NCBI RefSeq assembly: GCF_900090045.1
Contig: NC_041784.1
Span: 596,501-660,500, forward strand
Direction of reading: 5' to 3'
Source: Plasmodium malariae
Taxonomy: Eukaryota; Apicomplexa; Aconoidasida; Haemosporida; Plasmodiidae
Length of the DNA: 64,000 nucleotides
Shown: piece after piece, positions 1 through 10,893 of the stretch
Numbering within the stretch: position 1 is the stretch's first letter
How the letters are laid out: each line of letters starts with the position of its first letter
Position numbers and translations under genes: made by a program
Notes under the pieces: generated by a model
Told to the model about the DNA's origin: nothing
The model's input: only the letters and a program-made list of their open reading frames with translations
Database searches by the model: none

Positions 1-3000
1 TTAAGTAACAAGGCTCCGATAAATTCGTTCTTTTTAAGGACATTCGTATTATATTCTTCCTTAATGTTGCTTATTTCTTTATATACAGTTATTAGCTCAT
101 TACTTATCATATTTTTAATCTTCTCCTGGGTATTCAATTGTGTTATATTTAAGCTTTGCTGAAAAGGACAAAACGAAAACCGCAAATATATGTATAAAAG
201 TTTAAGATCAGAAATGTGTTAACAGTTCAATATGTGCCTATATATATACACGCATATATATATATATACAGATGTATATATAAACATATGTATATGTATG
301 ATTTTATACGGCTTTATTTGTAGCTGTATTAATATATTTCGCATTTCTAATTTCAAATGCACAACATGACTGGTGTTCTAGCTTGTTCTCATTTTTTTCT
401 TTTTTGAATATGCCTAATGGAAATCTCTTGATTTGTTATATATATGGTAGCTCATTTATTTAAACCCCTTTTTTTGGTCATCAATTTGTGTCTTTTTTTT
501 TTATAACATACATATTTTTCTATGTGCACACGCGTTATATGTGTTATATATGTTATATACATGATATACACATCTTGCACATGCACATGTACATATTTTA
601 ATTATTTTATTTATTATTATTGATGTTACTTATAATTTATAATATACAAATTTTATTTTTTTTTTTTTTCTTGCCTATATTGAATACCTTATCCATTTCA
701 CACAAGTGGTCTAAAAAATTAGTGTTCGGTTTAACACTTCCTTTTTCTGATGAAAAGTCTATATCATTGTTTCCTGAGTCTTGCAGTGACGCTGCATAAT
801 TACATTCCTTCATCAGCGAATCTTCTGTATTATCCTTATTAAAAGGGGAATTATCTTTTTTTGAGTTAGTCATAGAATTGTTAAATTCATATATACCATC
901 TCCTGTCCATTTTTTTTCCTTTTGTAGTTTTTCTACCTCAGTTTTTAATGAACTAATTTCTAAATCTCTACTTTTTAATAGTTTTTTGTACTTTTCTATT
1001 TCTATTAATTTCTTATTTAAATATTCCTTAATCGAGTCTACATTACTTTTAACTGAGCTATTCTGAAGAGTATTATCTAATAAAGGAAAATAATCTGTCA
1101 ATTTAGTTGAATTGTCCTTCATATTTTTGTTACGCGAATGATTATTACTACTTTCAAAGTGTAAGGCACAAATATTTTTAGTTGAATCGTTTAATTCTAT
1201 TTCATTGTAATCCGGTTCATTCATATGATAATCTAATAAGGCACAATTTTTGGAATTACTCAGTTCGTTCCTAAGATTCTCTAAATTGTCCATATCTGCT
1301 TTGCATATATTGTTACTTTTTGCCAATTCATAAAGATCAGTATCATCATTCATTCTTTCAAAATGTTTTAATGAATTTGTGCCTAGAATATTTGCCATTT
1401 CTGAATTATACATACTGTTTTTTTTTGCGGAATGTTTATTATTATGTTCTATATCTTTTAGGGAATACTCTTCTATTTCTTTTTCCTTGCTTAGTATAAT
1501 CATTTCTTTTACTTTTAATTCTTCCTCTCTTTTATTAAGCTGTTCTTCCTTAAGCTCTATAATTTCTATTTTTCTCGAAATATCTTCCTTTAATATATTT
1601 AATTCATTTAATTCATTTTGAAATTTAGCTTTTTCATCATTCATTTTTTCTTCTCTATCTAATAGTAATTCCTCTCTTTCTACTAATTCCTTTTTTAGCA
1701 TTATCATTACGCTATTCTTAGTGTTAATATTATCTTCTTCATTATTCGATGCTACTTCGTTAGTGAACTCATTTCCGTAATTTTGCTGCGTATGTCTTCT
1801 TTGCATGTCGATACTGTTTTTATTATTTATGCCATCTTTTACAGAATATTTCTTACTACCTAGACGAGATAAAATGCTGTGTCTTCTTTCTTTTGATGAT
1901 AAATTATTCATGTTATTAATACTTGCATTTTCCATATGTTCTGTTGAGATTCTATCTAAAGTTAAGTGTAGGTCATTTTCATTTCTTTTCTTTGTTATAT
2001 TATTATTTTTTAAACTTTCCGAATTTTCTAAATTTTTTAAGCTTTGTAAATTTCCTAAATTTTTTAAGCTTTGTAAATTTCCTAAATTTTTTAAGCTTTG
2101 CAAATTTTTAAAACTTTTTAAATTTTCCAAATTCTGGTTATTCAAAACAAATGAGTCAGGTACCTTTCCTATATTCACTGGATTTTCCACACCATCAATA
2201 TGTTCACTTATTCCGTCATCTCCCTCTTCCACCTCTTTTTCATTTTCTCTATTTTTTTTTTTCATGGCATGTTCTTCACTTTTCATTAGGTCAATTCTTT
2301 CCTCTAAACAATTCTTTTCATCAAGCATTTGGATTAGCTCTTCTTCAATTAAAGTGCATCTCTTCTGTATCATATTTTTTTTTTCATTCAGTAAAATATT
2401 TTCATTTTCTACTTCCTTCTTTTTTTCATTCAGTAAAATATTTTCATTTTCTACTTCCTTCTTTTTTTCTTCCAGGAAAATGATTTCATTTTCTACTTCC
2501 TTCTTTTTTTCTTCCAGGAAAATGTTTTCATTCTCCATTTCCTTTTTCTTCTGATCTAGTTGCACCCGTTCATCTTCCACATTCTTCCTCTTTTCATCCA
2601 GCTGAACCCGTTCATCTTCCGCTTCCCTTCTCTTTTCATCCATCTGAACTCGTTCATCTTCCATTTCCTTTTTCTTCTCATCCAGTCGCACCTGTTCCTC
2701 TTCCATCTCTTTCCTCCTTTCATTCAATAAGTTAGTTTCCTCTTCAATTTCCTTATTTTTCCTTTTTATCAAATCATTTTGGTCTTCTATTTCTTTCCTA
2801 TTTTTTAGCAGTAACGAATTTTCCTGTTCCAAGTCCTTCTTTTTCATTTTTATTAACTCTTTTTCAAGCTCTATTTCTTTTTTCTTCGTTTCAATATCGT
2901 TCATATCATTTTCTAATTCTTTTTTGTTTTGTTCGTTTATTTGTTTTATTTTATGAAGTCTTACACTCTCATCAACAATTTGTTGAGAGCAGTCCCCTAA

Positions 3001-5660
3001 CTTTTTCTCTTCTAATTTAAGAATCGACTTGCTCCTGTAAAATTTATTGTAAATATTATCTTCATTTCCAAAACTGTCATGTGATAAATGAACTTCATTA
3101 AGAATGTCTTCTTCTCTTTTCTTTTTTAGTAAAGAATATTTTTGTTTTAATTCATCATATTGTAATTCTAATTTAATATTTTTCTCTTTTTCGCTTTTAA
3201 TTACACTTTTTAAATATTCTAATGTATCTTCTTGTTCACTACAATTTTGGAATATATTTGATTTTTTGACCTTTAGTACCAGATCATCACCTATTCCCTC
3301 TATTTTTAAAAGTTCGTTTTTCACGTGTTCATTATTATGTAGACTATTTAAATGAAAGCAGCTTCCTCTATCTTCACCTGAGTCATATGTGGTATTGTTG
3401 CTACAAATGTTGTTACCACTGCCGTTGTTGCTGCTGATGTTGTAACTACTTCTGTTGTTGCTACCGCTAATATTATGACTGCCCTTCCTATTGCGGCTGT
3501 TGTAAAATGACAGAGTAGAATACAAACTCGTTCTTTTATTATCCGATGTATGCATAAGCGTGTTGTTATGGTTGCTAGCGTATTTGTTACCATATGGCAA
3601 TTCGTTCATGCATTTGAGATTATATATGTTTTTGCCTTCAGCTGACTGTAAATACCTATTTATAAAATTATAAAATTCATTTTTAATATTTTCTAAGCAT
3701 CTTTGTCTAACGTTTGTTTCGATACTAAAAAAAAATTTTTTCGTGTACTCATCAACCATAATAAACTCATTCAATAAATTGAAGAGATCGTGAAAAATTA
3801 TTTTATAGAAATTATCTTTTTTTATCTCACTTCGCTTTACATAATCAATTACGTTGCGGTACGACGAATCGAACAGTGATCTTATATAGTCATTTTTAAT
3901 TCTTATAGTTTCTTTAATATTTTTCAAGTTTAGGTGCATCTTTGAAATTATATCTTTTATGTTATGAATAAAATTTGTATTAACCTCTCTAGTTGTATTA
4001 AAATGTTGATAAGTTAAAGTTCTTCTCATCTTATCATTATCATTATCACGATTAAATATTTCCAATTCTTCAAAATTGCTTTTATTTCCAACATTTCTTC
4101 TTTCATTAATATTTGAATTAAAACTATTTTTTTCATTTTTTACTTTTCTTCCATAATTATTATTTTCTTTTTTTGTTCTGTCTATTGATTCACTTCTTTC
4201 TTTTCTTTTTTTCTTTTTTTTACCTCCTATAGATTTATTTGTGGAAATTGCTCCTTTTTTTTTTCTAATATTTTTCTTCCTCTTTTCGATGAAGTAACTA
4301 TCACTTAATGCTACAGAATTATTTCTTATGATCTTTTTTTTCCCTTCTCTTTGTTGGTTTTTTTTTTTGCCTTCACGTTTAGGACTAGAGATATAATTTT
4401 TTTTCTTTATCTTTCGTATGCCTTCATCTGCGTTACCATTATCATACACTTCTTTGTCATCATGCATTTCTTCTTCCCCATCATCATACTCATCTTCTTC
4501 CTCATCGTCATATTCTTCTTCTTCCTCATCGTCATAATCTTCTTCTTCCTCATCATCATAATCTTCTTCTTCCTCATCGTCATAATCTTCTTCTTCTTCC
4601 TCGTTATCATCCTCTTCCACCTCTTCATTTTCGTCCGTCAGATCCTCTTCTTTCTCATCACTATGCCTCAATTCGTACTTGTACTTTTCGCTACCCTCCT
4701 TCTCCCCTACATTCTTCTCCCCCTTCTTTTTCTTTTTCCTAAGAATAATTTTTTTGGAATACCCATCATCATAAATAATTTTAATGTTTTTATTTTTATA
4801 ATTCGTTTGTATTTCATTTATATTTATATCAAATTTCTTATTTTTCTTGGCACTGTTACTAGTGTCTGTATCATAATTATTGCAACTAAGGCTTCTTCTA
4901 TTTTTGCAATATATTTTTTTCTCATTATGTGAGTTTTTCTTTCCTTTACGATATTTACAGTCCGATTTTTCCACATCATTCGAATTGTCTGAATCTCCTC
5001 TATTCTTATCAATCGTTAGTTTATATAATTTGTCAGCTAATTTTATGTTATTTATAATGTCCTTTTCATAGTTAGGCGTAAGTAAAGACAAACTTCTTCT
5101 TTTATTTTTTCTTCTTTTTTGATCTTTATTTTTCTCTTTATGGGCATGTCTCTTATCATTGTTTTCCTCTTCTGAATGTAGTTTTACGACATAATGTAAT
5201 TCTTTATTTGCTGTTATGTTTGACTTATTTCTCCCTTTACTGTTATCCTTTTTATCATATATTTTTGAGTTCTCCTTTATATACTTCCTCTGCTGCGTGG
5301 ATAAGCAGAAATAAAAAAAAAAGAAATAATGAAATAAAATAATTGTTCATTTGTAACAGATAATGCAACTTTCCGTTAGTACAAAAATTATAATAGATAT
5401 TAATGATATCTCTATTACTGTAATAGAGCCATTTTATGTTAAATTGCGTGCCAAAAGAGGGTAGAAGACATATACCTATTCACACTACTTCCACAATTTT
5501 AATTTTTGCGGATATCATAATATATCATTAATATTTACATACGTTATATGTACACCATACGGGGTATTATATATGCATATTCCCAATGTATTTATATTTT
5601 TTTTGCCATATGCATAATTAGTATATATCTTACTTTTGTCTTTTCTAAGAGTTTTTTCAT
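1..5660 (-). CDS. large coiled-coil protein, partial (runs off the left edge), function unknown
   Basis: I do not recognise the family. Hand model: exon 1 at 5660-5634 (nine codons, ATG then a GTAAGA donor), exon 2 at 5292-688, exon 3 at 158-1 continuing off the window. All joins are phase 0, and at least about 1,595 residues are visible. A possible extra exon at 426-310 is reported as a finding. From the N terminus: a basic Lys/Asn-rich segment; an acidic tract of repeated Tyr-Asp-Asp-Glu units (4606-4474); a more complex stretch with few low-complexity residues (about 4040-3600) that may be the folded part; then a very long charged coiled coil (about 3240-2280 and 1700-1460). Embedded are near-identical 15-residue units (2700-2380) and 11-residue KNLQSLKNLGN-type units (2115-2035). 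There is no signal peptide or membrane segment. A cytoskeletal or scaffold role would be pure inference. Gene reality is secure; the exon borders are less so. Confidence 0.8.
2035..2115 (-). repeat. in-frame minisatellite, about 33-bp units (KNLQSLKNLGN-like)
   Basis: Three near-identical 33-base units encode Lys-Asn-Leu-Gln-Ser-Leu-Lys-Asn-Leu-Gly-Asn, flanked by diverged copies. DNA identity between units is high, which suggests recent slippage expansion inside the coiled-coil gene. Confidence 0.85.
2380..2700 (-). repeat. in-frame 45-bp repeats encoding coiled-coil units
   Basis: About seven tandem 15-residue units of the form (L/M)-(N/D/E)-E-K-(K/R)-K-E-(V/M)-E-(N/D)-E, then two variable residues and a hydrophobic. 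The copies between 2380 and 2540 are almost identical at DNA level, and the others (2540-2700) are diverged. The 15-residue period is close to two heptads, so the repeat keeps the coiled-coil register nearly in phase. Confidence 0.8.
4474..4606 (-). repeat. acidic in-frame repeat (Tyr-Asp-Asp plus Glu run)
   Basis: Six or more units of about 24 bases encode Tyr-Asp-Asp followed by four to six acidic residues. This forms a strongly negative tract directly before a strongly Lys-rich segment, so the protein has sharply opposed charge blocks here. Confidence 0.8.
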
Positions 5661-5680
5661 TGTGTGTAGTTATGCCCCAT
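5657..5680 (-). promoter_or_regulatory. seven-codon uORF whose stop overlaps the main start (ATGA)
   Basis: Just upstream of the proposed start of the coiled-coil gene there is a short reading frame, ATG GGG CAT AAC TAC ACA CAA TGA. Its TGA shares two bases with the main ATG (5660-5658). If the 5' leader includes it, ribosomes would have to leak past it or reinitiate at the overlapping ATG. This is seen directly in sequence; its use is inference. Confidence 0.35.
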
Positions 5681-6204
5681 TAACATGTAAAACGTTCACA
5701 TAAAAGAAAAAGATTTCAAAGAAATAATAAATTTAATTAAGTATTATACCCCTATAATACTGTTATTTCGCTTTTACAGAACTGTACAATTTTTACATGT
5801 ATGTACAAGCTACTAGAAGCGAGGCCATAGCATTAAAAGGGTTTGTTATTATTCATTAAAATTTTCATACGTTGAATTTCTTATGTTTTTTCAATTATGA
5901 ACTCATATAAAAAATGGTTAACACAAAAATACACATGTGCATACAGGTAAAATATTTTTAAAAAAAGGAGGGAAACTGAAATTCAAATATAAAAGAAAAT
6001 AAAATGTAAATACAAAAGATATAAAAGGCAAAAACCTTTTTAGCTCCATTTAAAAACAAAATATGCGTAACAGGATTACATAAAGACTGAATGTAGTACT
6101 CTATTAAATAAAAAGGAAAAAAATTCCTCTTCAAATTGTGTTATGAAAATGTTTCTTCTTTTTTTACCTTTTTCTTTACCTATATTATTTTTTTTTTTTT
6201 TATT
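5661..6204. other. intergenic, between the coiled-coil gene start and the AFG1-like gene stop
   Basis: AT-rich with no convincing reading frame. It should hold the promoter of the coiled-coil gene and the 3' untranslated region of the upstream minus-strand ATPase gene. A poly-T run lies at about 6188-6201. Confidence 0.6.
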
Positions 6205-9200
6205 TTATATGTTATGCTCATACATTTTTTTGTGCTTCTCCAGGTACAGTAGTGTGCTCATATGTTTCATTCTAATGAGAAAAGAAGAGGATAAAACATC
6301 AGAAAATTGAGAACTAATGCGAAATGGTGAGAAATGATATAAACTAGTGAGGAATTATACGATATGACGCGCTGTGAAGGGAAAATAAAAGATAAATAAC
6401 GGCAAACATATAGACAAAACATTCATCACATAAAATATTAAACTCCCTTTTTTTACGGAGTATCTCTGTTGTAGCAAAAATAAAATAAATGTATGTAAAG
6501 TATGTAAAGCATTTTTGCAAAAAAATGTGTATATAAGCATTACATTATATAAACTCCTCCCGTTCGCATAAAAAAACATACCGCGATAAAGTCCTCGTAG
6601 AGGCAAATGAATTTTCTTGAGAGGTATCTATTTCATTCTCACTATAAAAAAAATATATCCCGAGCGCGTGTATGCATTTACATAAGCACATAAGTGTATA
6701 CATTTGTATGTGTATACAATGGTACGTGTGCACATTTGCACGTGTGCGCATTTGTACGTGTATACATTTATGCGTTAACACATTCGTATGCGTTAACACA
6801 TTCGTATGCGTACACTTTTATACGATATGCACAATATCAGAGGGTTCATACCCAATGTGCAATTTTCATTGTTTACTCAAATAACAAATACGGAAAGGGT
6901 TCTAAGCGCACATGTTTATCCTCCAAATATTTAAGATGTCTTTTTGCGTCAACCTCATAATTCGTAATGTGGAAGTTTAAAACGTTCCTGAGAAGTAAAT
7001 ATACAACATCTATGCATGTATATACATAATATTAAGTATTTACTACACTTCACTTATTATTTTTTTTTTTTTCTAAGCATACTTCAAACGTAACTTTTAC
7101 CTTAAGTATTCTATGGGTATGTATTCCTTATTGACATTATAGTTTATGGCATCAAAAAGCTTAAGGCATATTCTACAAAGGGAAAATGAAGTAAAGTACG
7201 ATAAAGCAGAACAGTGGCAAAAATGTATTGGAAAATAAAAAAACAAAATACACATATACGTATACATATAAGCATACATATATATGTGCGTACTCGTCCA
7301 GCATCCTAGAAGGAAAACTTAACACAATAATCAAAATTTTTACGACTAACGCAACTATCGATTTTGGGAAAAATGCACCTTTTCATGATCAAAAAAATAT
7401 ATCAAAATTTCTCAATACACAAAATCATTTTAGAGCAAAAAAAAAAAAAAAAAAATAATAAAAATAATAAAATAAATCAAAGCAAAATAGGGGAAAATTG
7501 AGTAAAACTAAACAAAGCATATCAAAGTAAAGAGAAGCAAATCAAACTAAAGCACAGAAAAGCAAAACTTACTCTTCATTTATAGCCAAGGGAGTCATAA
7601 TATTGACAAATATTTCCTTGTTAAAACTCTCAAATTTTAACAGGCTGTTACAGTTTTTTTTGAAATGATTGAAGCTACTATATTTCTCTTTCATTTTATC
7701 AAGGAGGTGTTGAAAGTGCGATATAATGGTAGTTGTCTGAAAAATTTGAAATATAGGAATATCACTGAAAAAGTAAACTCTTGTGTTTTTTTCATATAAG
7801 ATATCAATTAATAATATAAACCTTCTCATTTCATTTCCCTTATTATCTTCATTCATTTGTTCAATGTTATAAATAAATAGAGTATGGTTATATTTAGATA
7901 TAGCATTAAATTCATCTATACTAATATTCTGACCACATAATTCTTGAAAAGAAAAAATTGCGTAATTATTTAAACTGTAAGGTACGACATATTTTTTTAA
8001 ATCAGAAACGGAAATAATTTGATTGTACTTTTCCACATTCTTAATATAATTCAAATCTTTATTATACGTCTTACAATATATGTCATTACATATGTTTTTA
8101 ACTTGTTCAAAATTTCTTGTAGGTATGTTATAAATATTATTATCCGTATCATTATTTTTTAATCGAAAATCATGGTAATTGTCAATTTCAAATATATAAT
8201 TAAATTTAAACAATAATTTTATAAATGGTATGAATCTTTCTCTATTTAACCCATTGTGATAAAGATGTACAGGATTCCTATTAGAGGAACACAGTAACAC
8301 AGTACCTTGATAAAATAAATGATTAAATAATGTTTTAATGACCATTGCATCTGATATATGTACTACTTGAAATTCGTCAATAAATATTAATTTATATTTC
8401 TTACTCATTTTTACAGATATACTTTTTATTGCATCTTCTGAGTTATTTATCTTTTCCTCATGAAAATTTTTATGAACTTGTTGCATAAAATTATGGTAAT
8501 GAATTTTTAATTTCCCTAACTTAACTCTATCAAATAATAAATTTAAAAAATATGTCTTTCCTCTACCTACGCTCCCATGAACATACAACCCCCTAATATA
8601 TTTTATCTTATTTTGATCTGCAAAATTATTGTTATTATCATAAAAATAATTCTCATCCTGCACATTCCTATATCTTAACTTGTTCTCCCCCTTAATACTA
8701 TTGTACTCTTTTTCTTCGTATATAAAGAAGTTGTCATCATTTTGAAAATCCTCTTTTCTTATTTCCTCTTCTGCTTCCCTTATTTCAACACCTTCCTTAT
8801 CTTTTTTATTCTTCTCCTTTTTGAAAAAAGAACCAAAGAACGTTTTTTTTACTGTCTCTTTTTTTTCTGAATTCTTCTCGATACAATGATAACAGTTATT
8901 CAAGTTATTTTCGAGTGCCTATGCGTTTTGTGGAAAAACGTACAACGGAATTTTATCATCGGAATAAGGATTACAGACATACATACGTGCATAAGTACAT
9001 ACATGTATGTATATATATATATATATATATATATGTTTATTTGTACACGTGCGCATATGTCAAATAGCGTAAATACACCTCATAAGTAGGGGCAACATTA
9101 TACAGATGGACACAATCATCCATCAAAAACGTTACAGAGAAAAAAGTAAAAAAAAGCACAAATAAAAAATGTCGAATTTTTTTCGTATTTATTTAAACAA

Positions 9201-9617
9201 TGAATAAAAAAGAGAAATATACAACGGTATACACATACATGCACATGCACATATGTACATACATATGTATACATACAAATACACACATATATATACACAT
9301 ATATATACACAAATTCACGTGCACTTCTATAACAAACATGTTCATCGTTTTTGGAGTACTTGCAAAATTAAAATTAATTTGTACTGGTAAGGGTCCTCCT
9401 CTATTTTGTTTGTTTTAATTAGCTCTTGATATAGTTTAATAAGGCCTGTACTATTATTCGTTAAATTATTTTCGCTTTTGTTTTTAATTTCTTCATTATT
9501 AAATATTGAAATGTGTCTCTGTTGTAATTTTAAAAATTGTTTCCTATAATAACATTTCGTTCTTAATTTTGACAAATTTTTTATGCCTCCCCTTGAATTG
9601 TATAAAGTGTGTATCAT
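6205..9617 (-). CDS. AFG1: AFG1/LACE1-family mitochondrial AAA+-type ATPase
   Basis: Six exons inferred by phase and family similarity: 9617-9360, 8918-7573, 7172-7101, 6987-6877, 6641-6582 and 6271-6205, giving about 637 residues. The N terminus is basic and hydroxylated, like a mitochondrial presequence. Exon 1 then ends in the family's GL-x-x-Y-x-x-L helix, and the exon 1-2 join restores the ILQAL segment. Exon 2 has Walker A GSVGRGKT (about 8590-8560), Walker B LIFIDEFQV (about 8390) and the family block SSNRNPVHLYHNGLNRERFIPFI. The C-terminal hallmark (F-x-x-x-RT-x-SR followed by a Met-rich helix) is met only by joining exons 5 and 6. AFG1 proteins assist turnover or extraction of mitochondrial inner-membrane proteins; that role is family knowledge. 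An acidic N-terminal insert (about 8870-8650) and a linker coded by exons 3-4 are lineage additions. Exon 2 identity is firm; exons 3-4 are the least certain. Confidence 0.85.
6660..6830. repeat. alternating purine-pyrimidine repeat tract inside an intron
   Basis: This lies in the intron between exons 4 and 5 of the AFG1-like gene. It is made of diverged units of about 16-19 bases built on TACGTGTGCACATTTG and GTATGCGTTAACACATTC, with long runs of alternating purine and pyrimidine. It is less AT-rich than neighbouring introns. Confidence 0.65.
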
Positions 9618-10893
9618 TATTCACAGTAGTAAGGAAGCAAAAAAAAAAAAAATATATAATAAATAAAGAAAACACAAGAGAAAAGAAGAGAAGAAAATTA
9701 GATAATTGTAAACAAATGTAAATACTTAAATAAATATTCACTAAAGTAACAAAAAAACACTTTTCGGTTTTATATTTTAAAATAAATGGTTGATATATTA
9801 TTTAAATGCACTTATGTTTAACAGTAAATAAGTAAACACATACACAATAATGAAGTCGAAATTTTTTCTTCTCTACGGTTGTGCAAATTTTCAAAAAAAT
9901 GATGTAAAAAAATGTAAATATAAAATTGTAGTATATAAGAGGAAAAAAAATTAGAACATGTAAGGCATGTTTTAAAAAAGCAATAGGATATTTTTCAAAA
10001 AAAAAAAAAAAAAAAAAATAAATAAACAAATAAACAAATAAACAAACTAACAAACGATTATAAATATAATGTACAATAATAAAGGAAAAACCCCTATTCA
10101 GCATTAGGCAAAAAGGAAATAATGCAACGAAAAAAAAAATTAAGACAAATTTAAAGGTGACAAACAAGAAGTTCATAGTAGTTCTACGAAACCATAGGAG
10201 GACGTAAAATATGAATTATACAATTAAAAAATGAATAAAAACATGTGATAGTTATGTCTATTTACTACTTCCTACTTTGTCTTTAAAAAATAGTAAATCG
10301 TATTACGTTATAAGCCTCGTAAAAATTGTGTACGTATGATTCATTATTCCCCTTTAAAATACTTTTTTATTACAAATTACTCTTTCGTTTGAGTCATATT
10401 TCGAGTTGTTATATGCATCCATTTTTAAAATGAGCAACCTGATAAGCAGTATGAATTTACATGTATATATATATATATATACATACACATATGTGTATAT
10501 ACGTATTTATGCACATTTTTTCCCTTCAAACAGGTCTAAAAAAAAAGAAAAAAAATTTTTTAGCTGTATAATCATTTTATACCAAGCGCATGTTCAATCG
10601 GAACTGTCAAGAATTATATTTATAAAAATAAAATAAAACAAAAAACAATGTCAAATATGAAATCACATTATATGATATATTTTATCACTAAATGAAGTTA
10701 AATGTATATGTTCATACATGAGTTTGTACAAGCGCGCGAATGAACCTATGTGAGCGTGAATAAATACACGCATGTGTACGTATGTAGGTATGTATATATA
10801 TATATATATATACGTACATACATATATGAATACATACATTCATATGGACGTAACCGTCCTTGCCGAAGCGACCGCCAAACTTTCCCCCCCCCG
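9618..10893. other. intergenic, AFG1-like 5' side and DDX1 3' side
   Basis: Low-complexity DNA: a poly-A tract near 10000-10018, (AAATAAAC)-like units just after it, and TA/TG microsatellites near 10460-10510 and 10790-10850. Open frames here are poly-T artefacts rich in Phe and are not called. It should contain the promoter of the AFG1-like gene. Confidence 0.6.

Noticed and set aside
9802..10176. A 124-residue Phe-rich minus-strand frame that looks like a membrane protein
   Set aside because: It runs through poly-A tracts read as poly-Phe; it has no balanced composition and no conserved motif.
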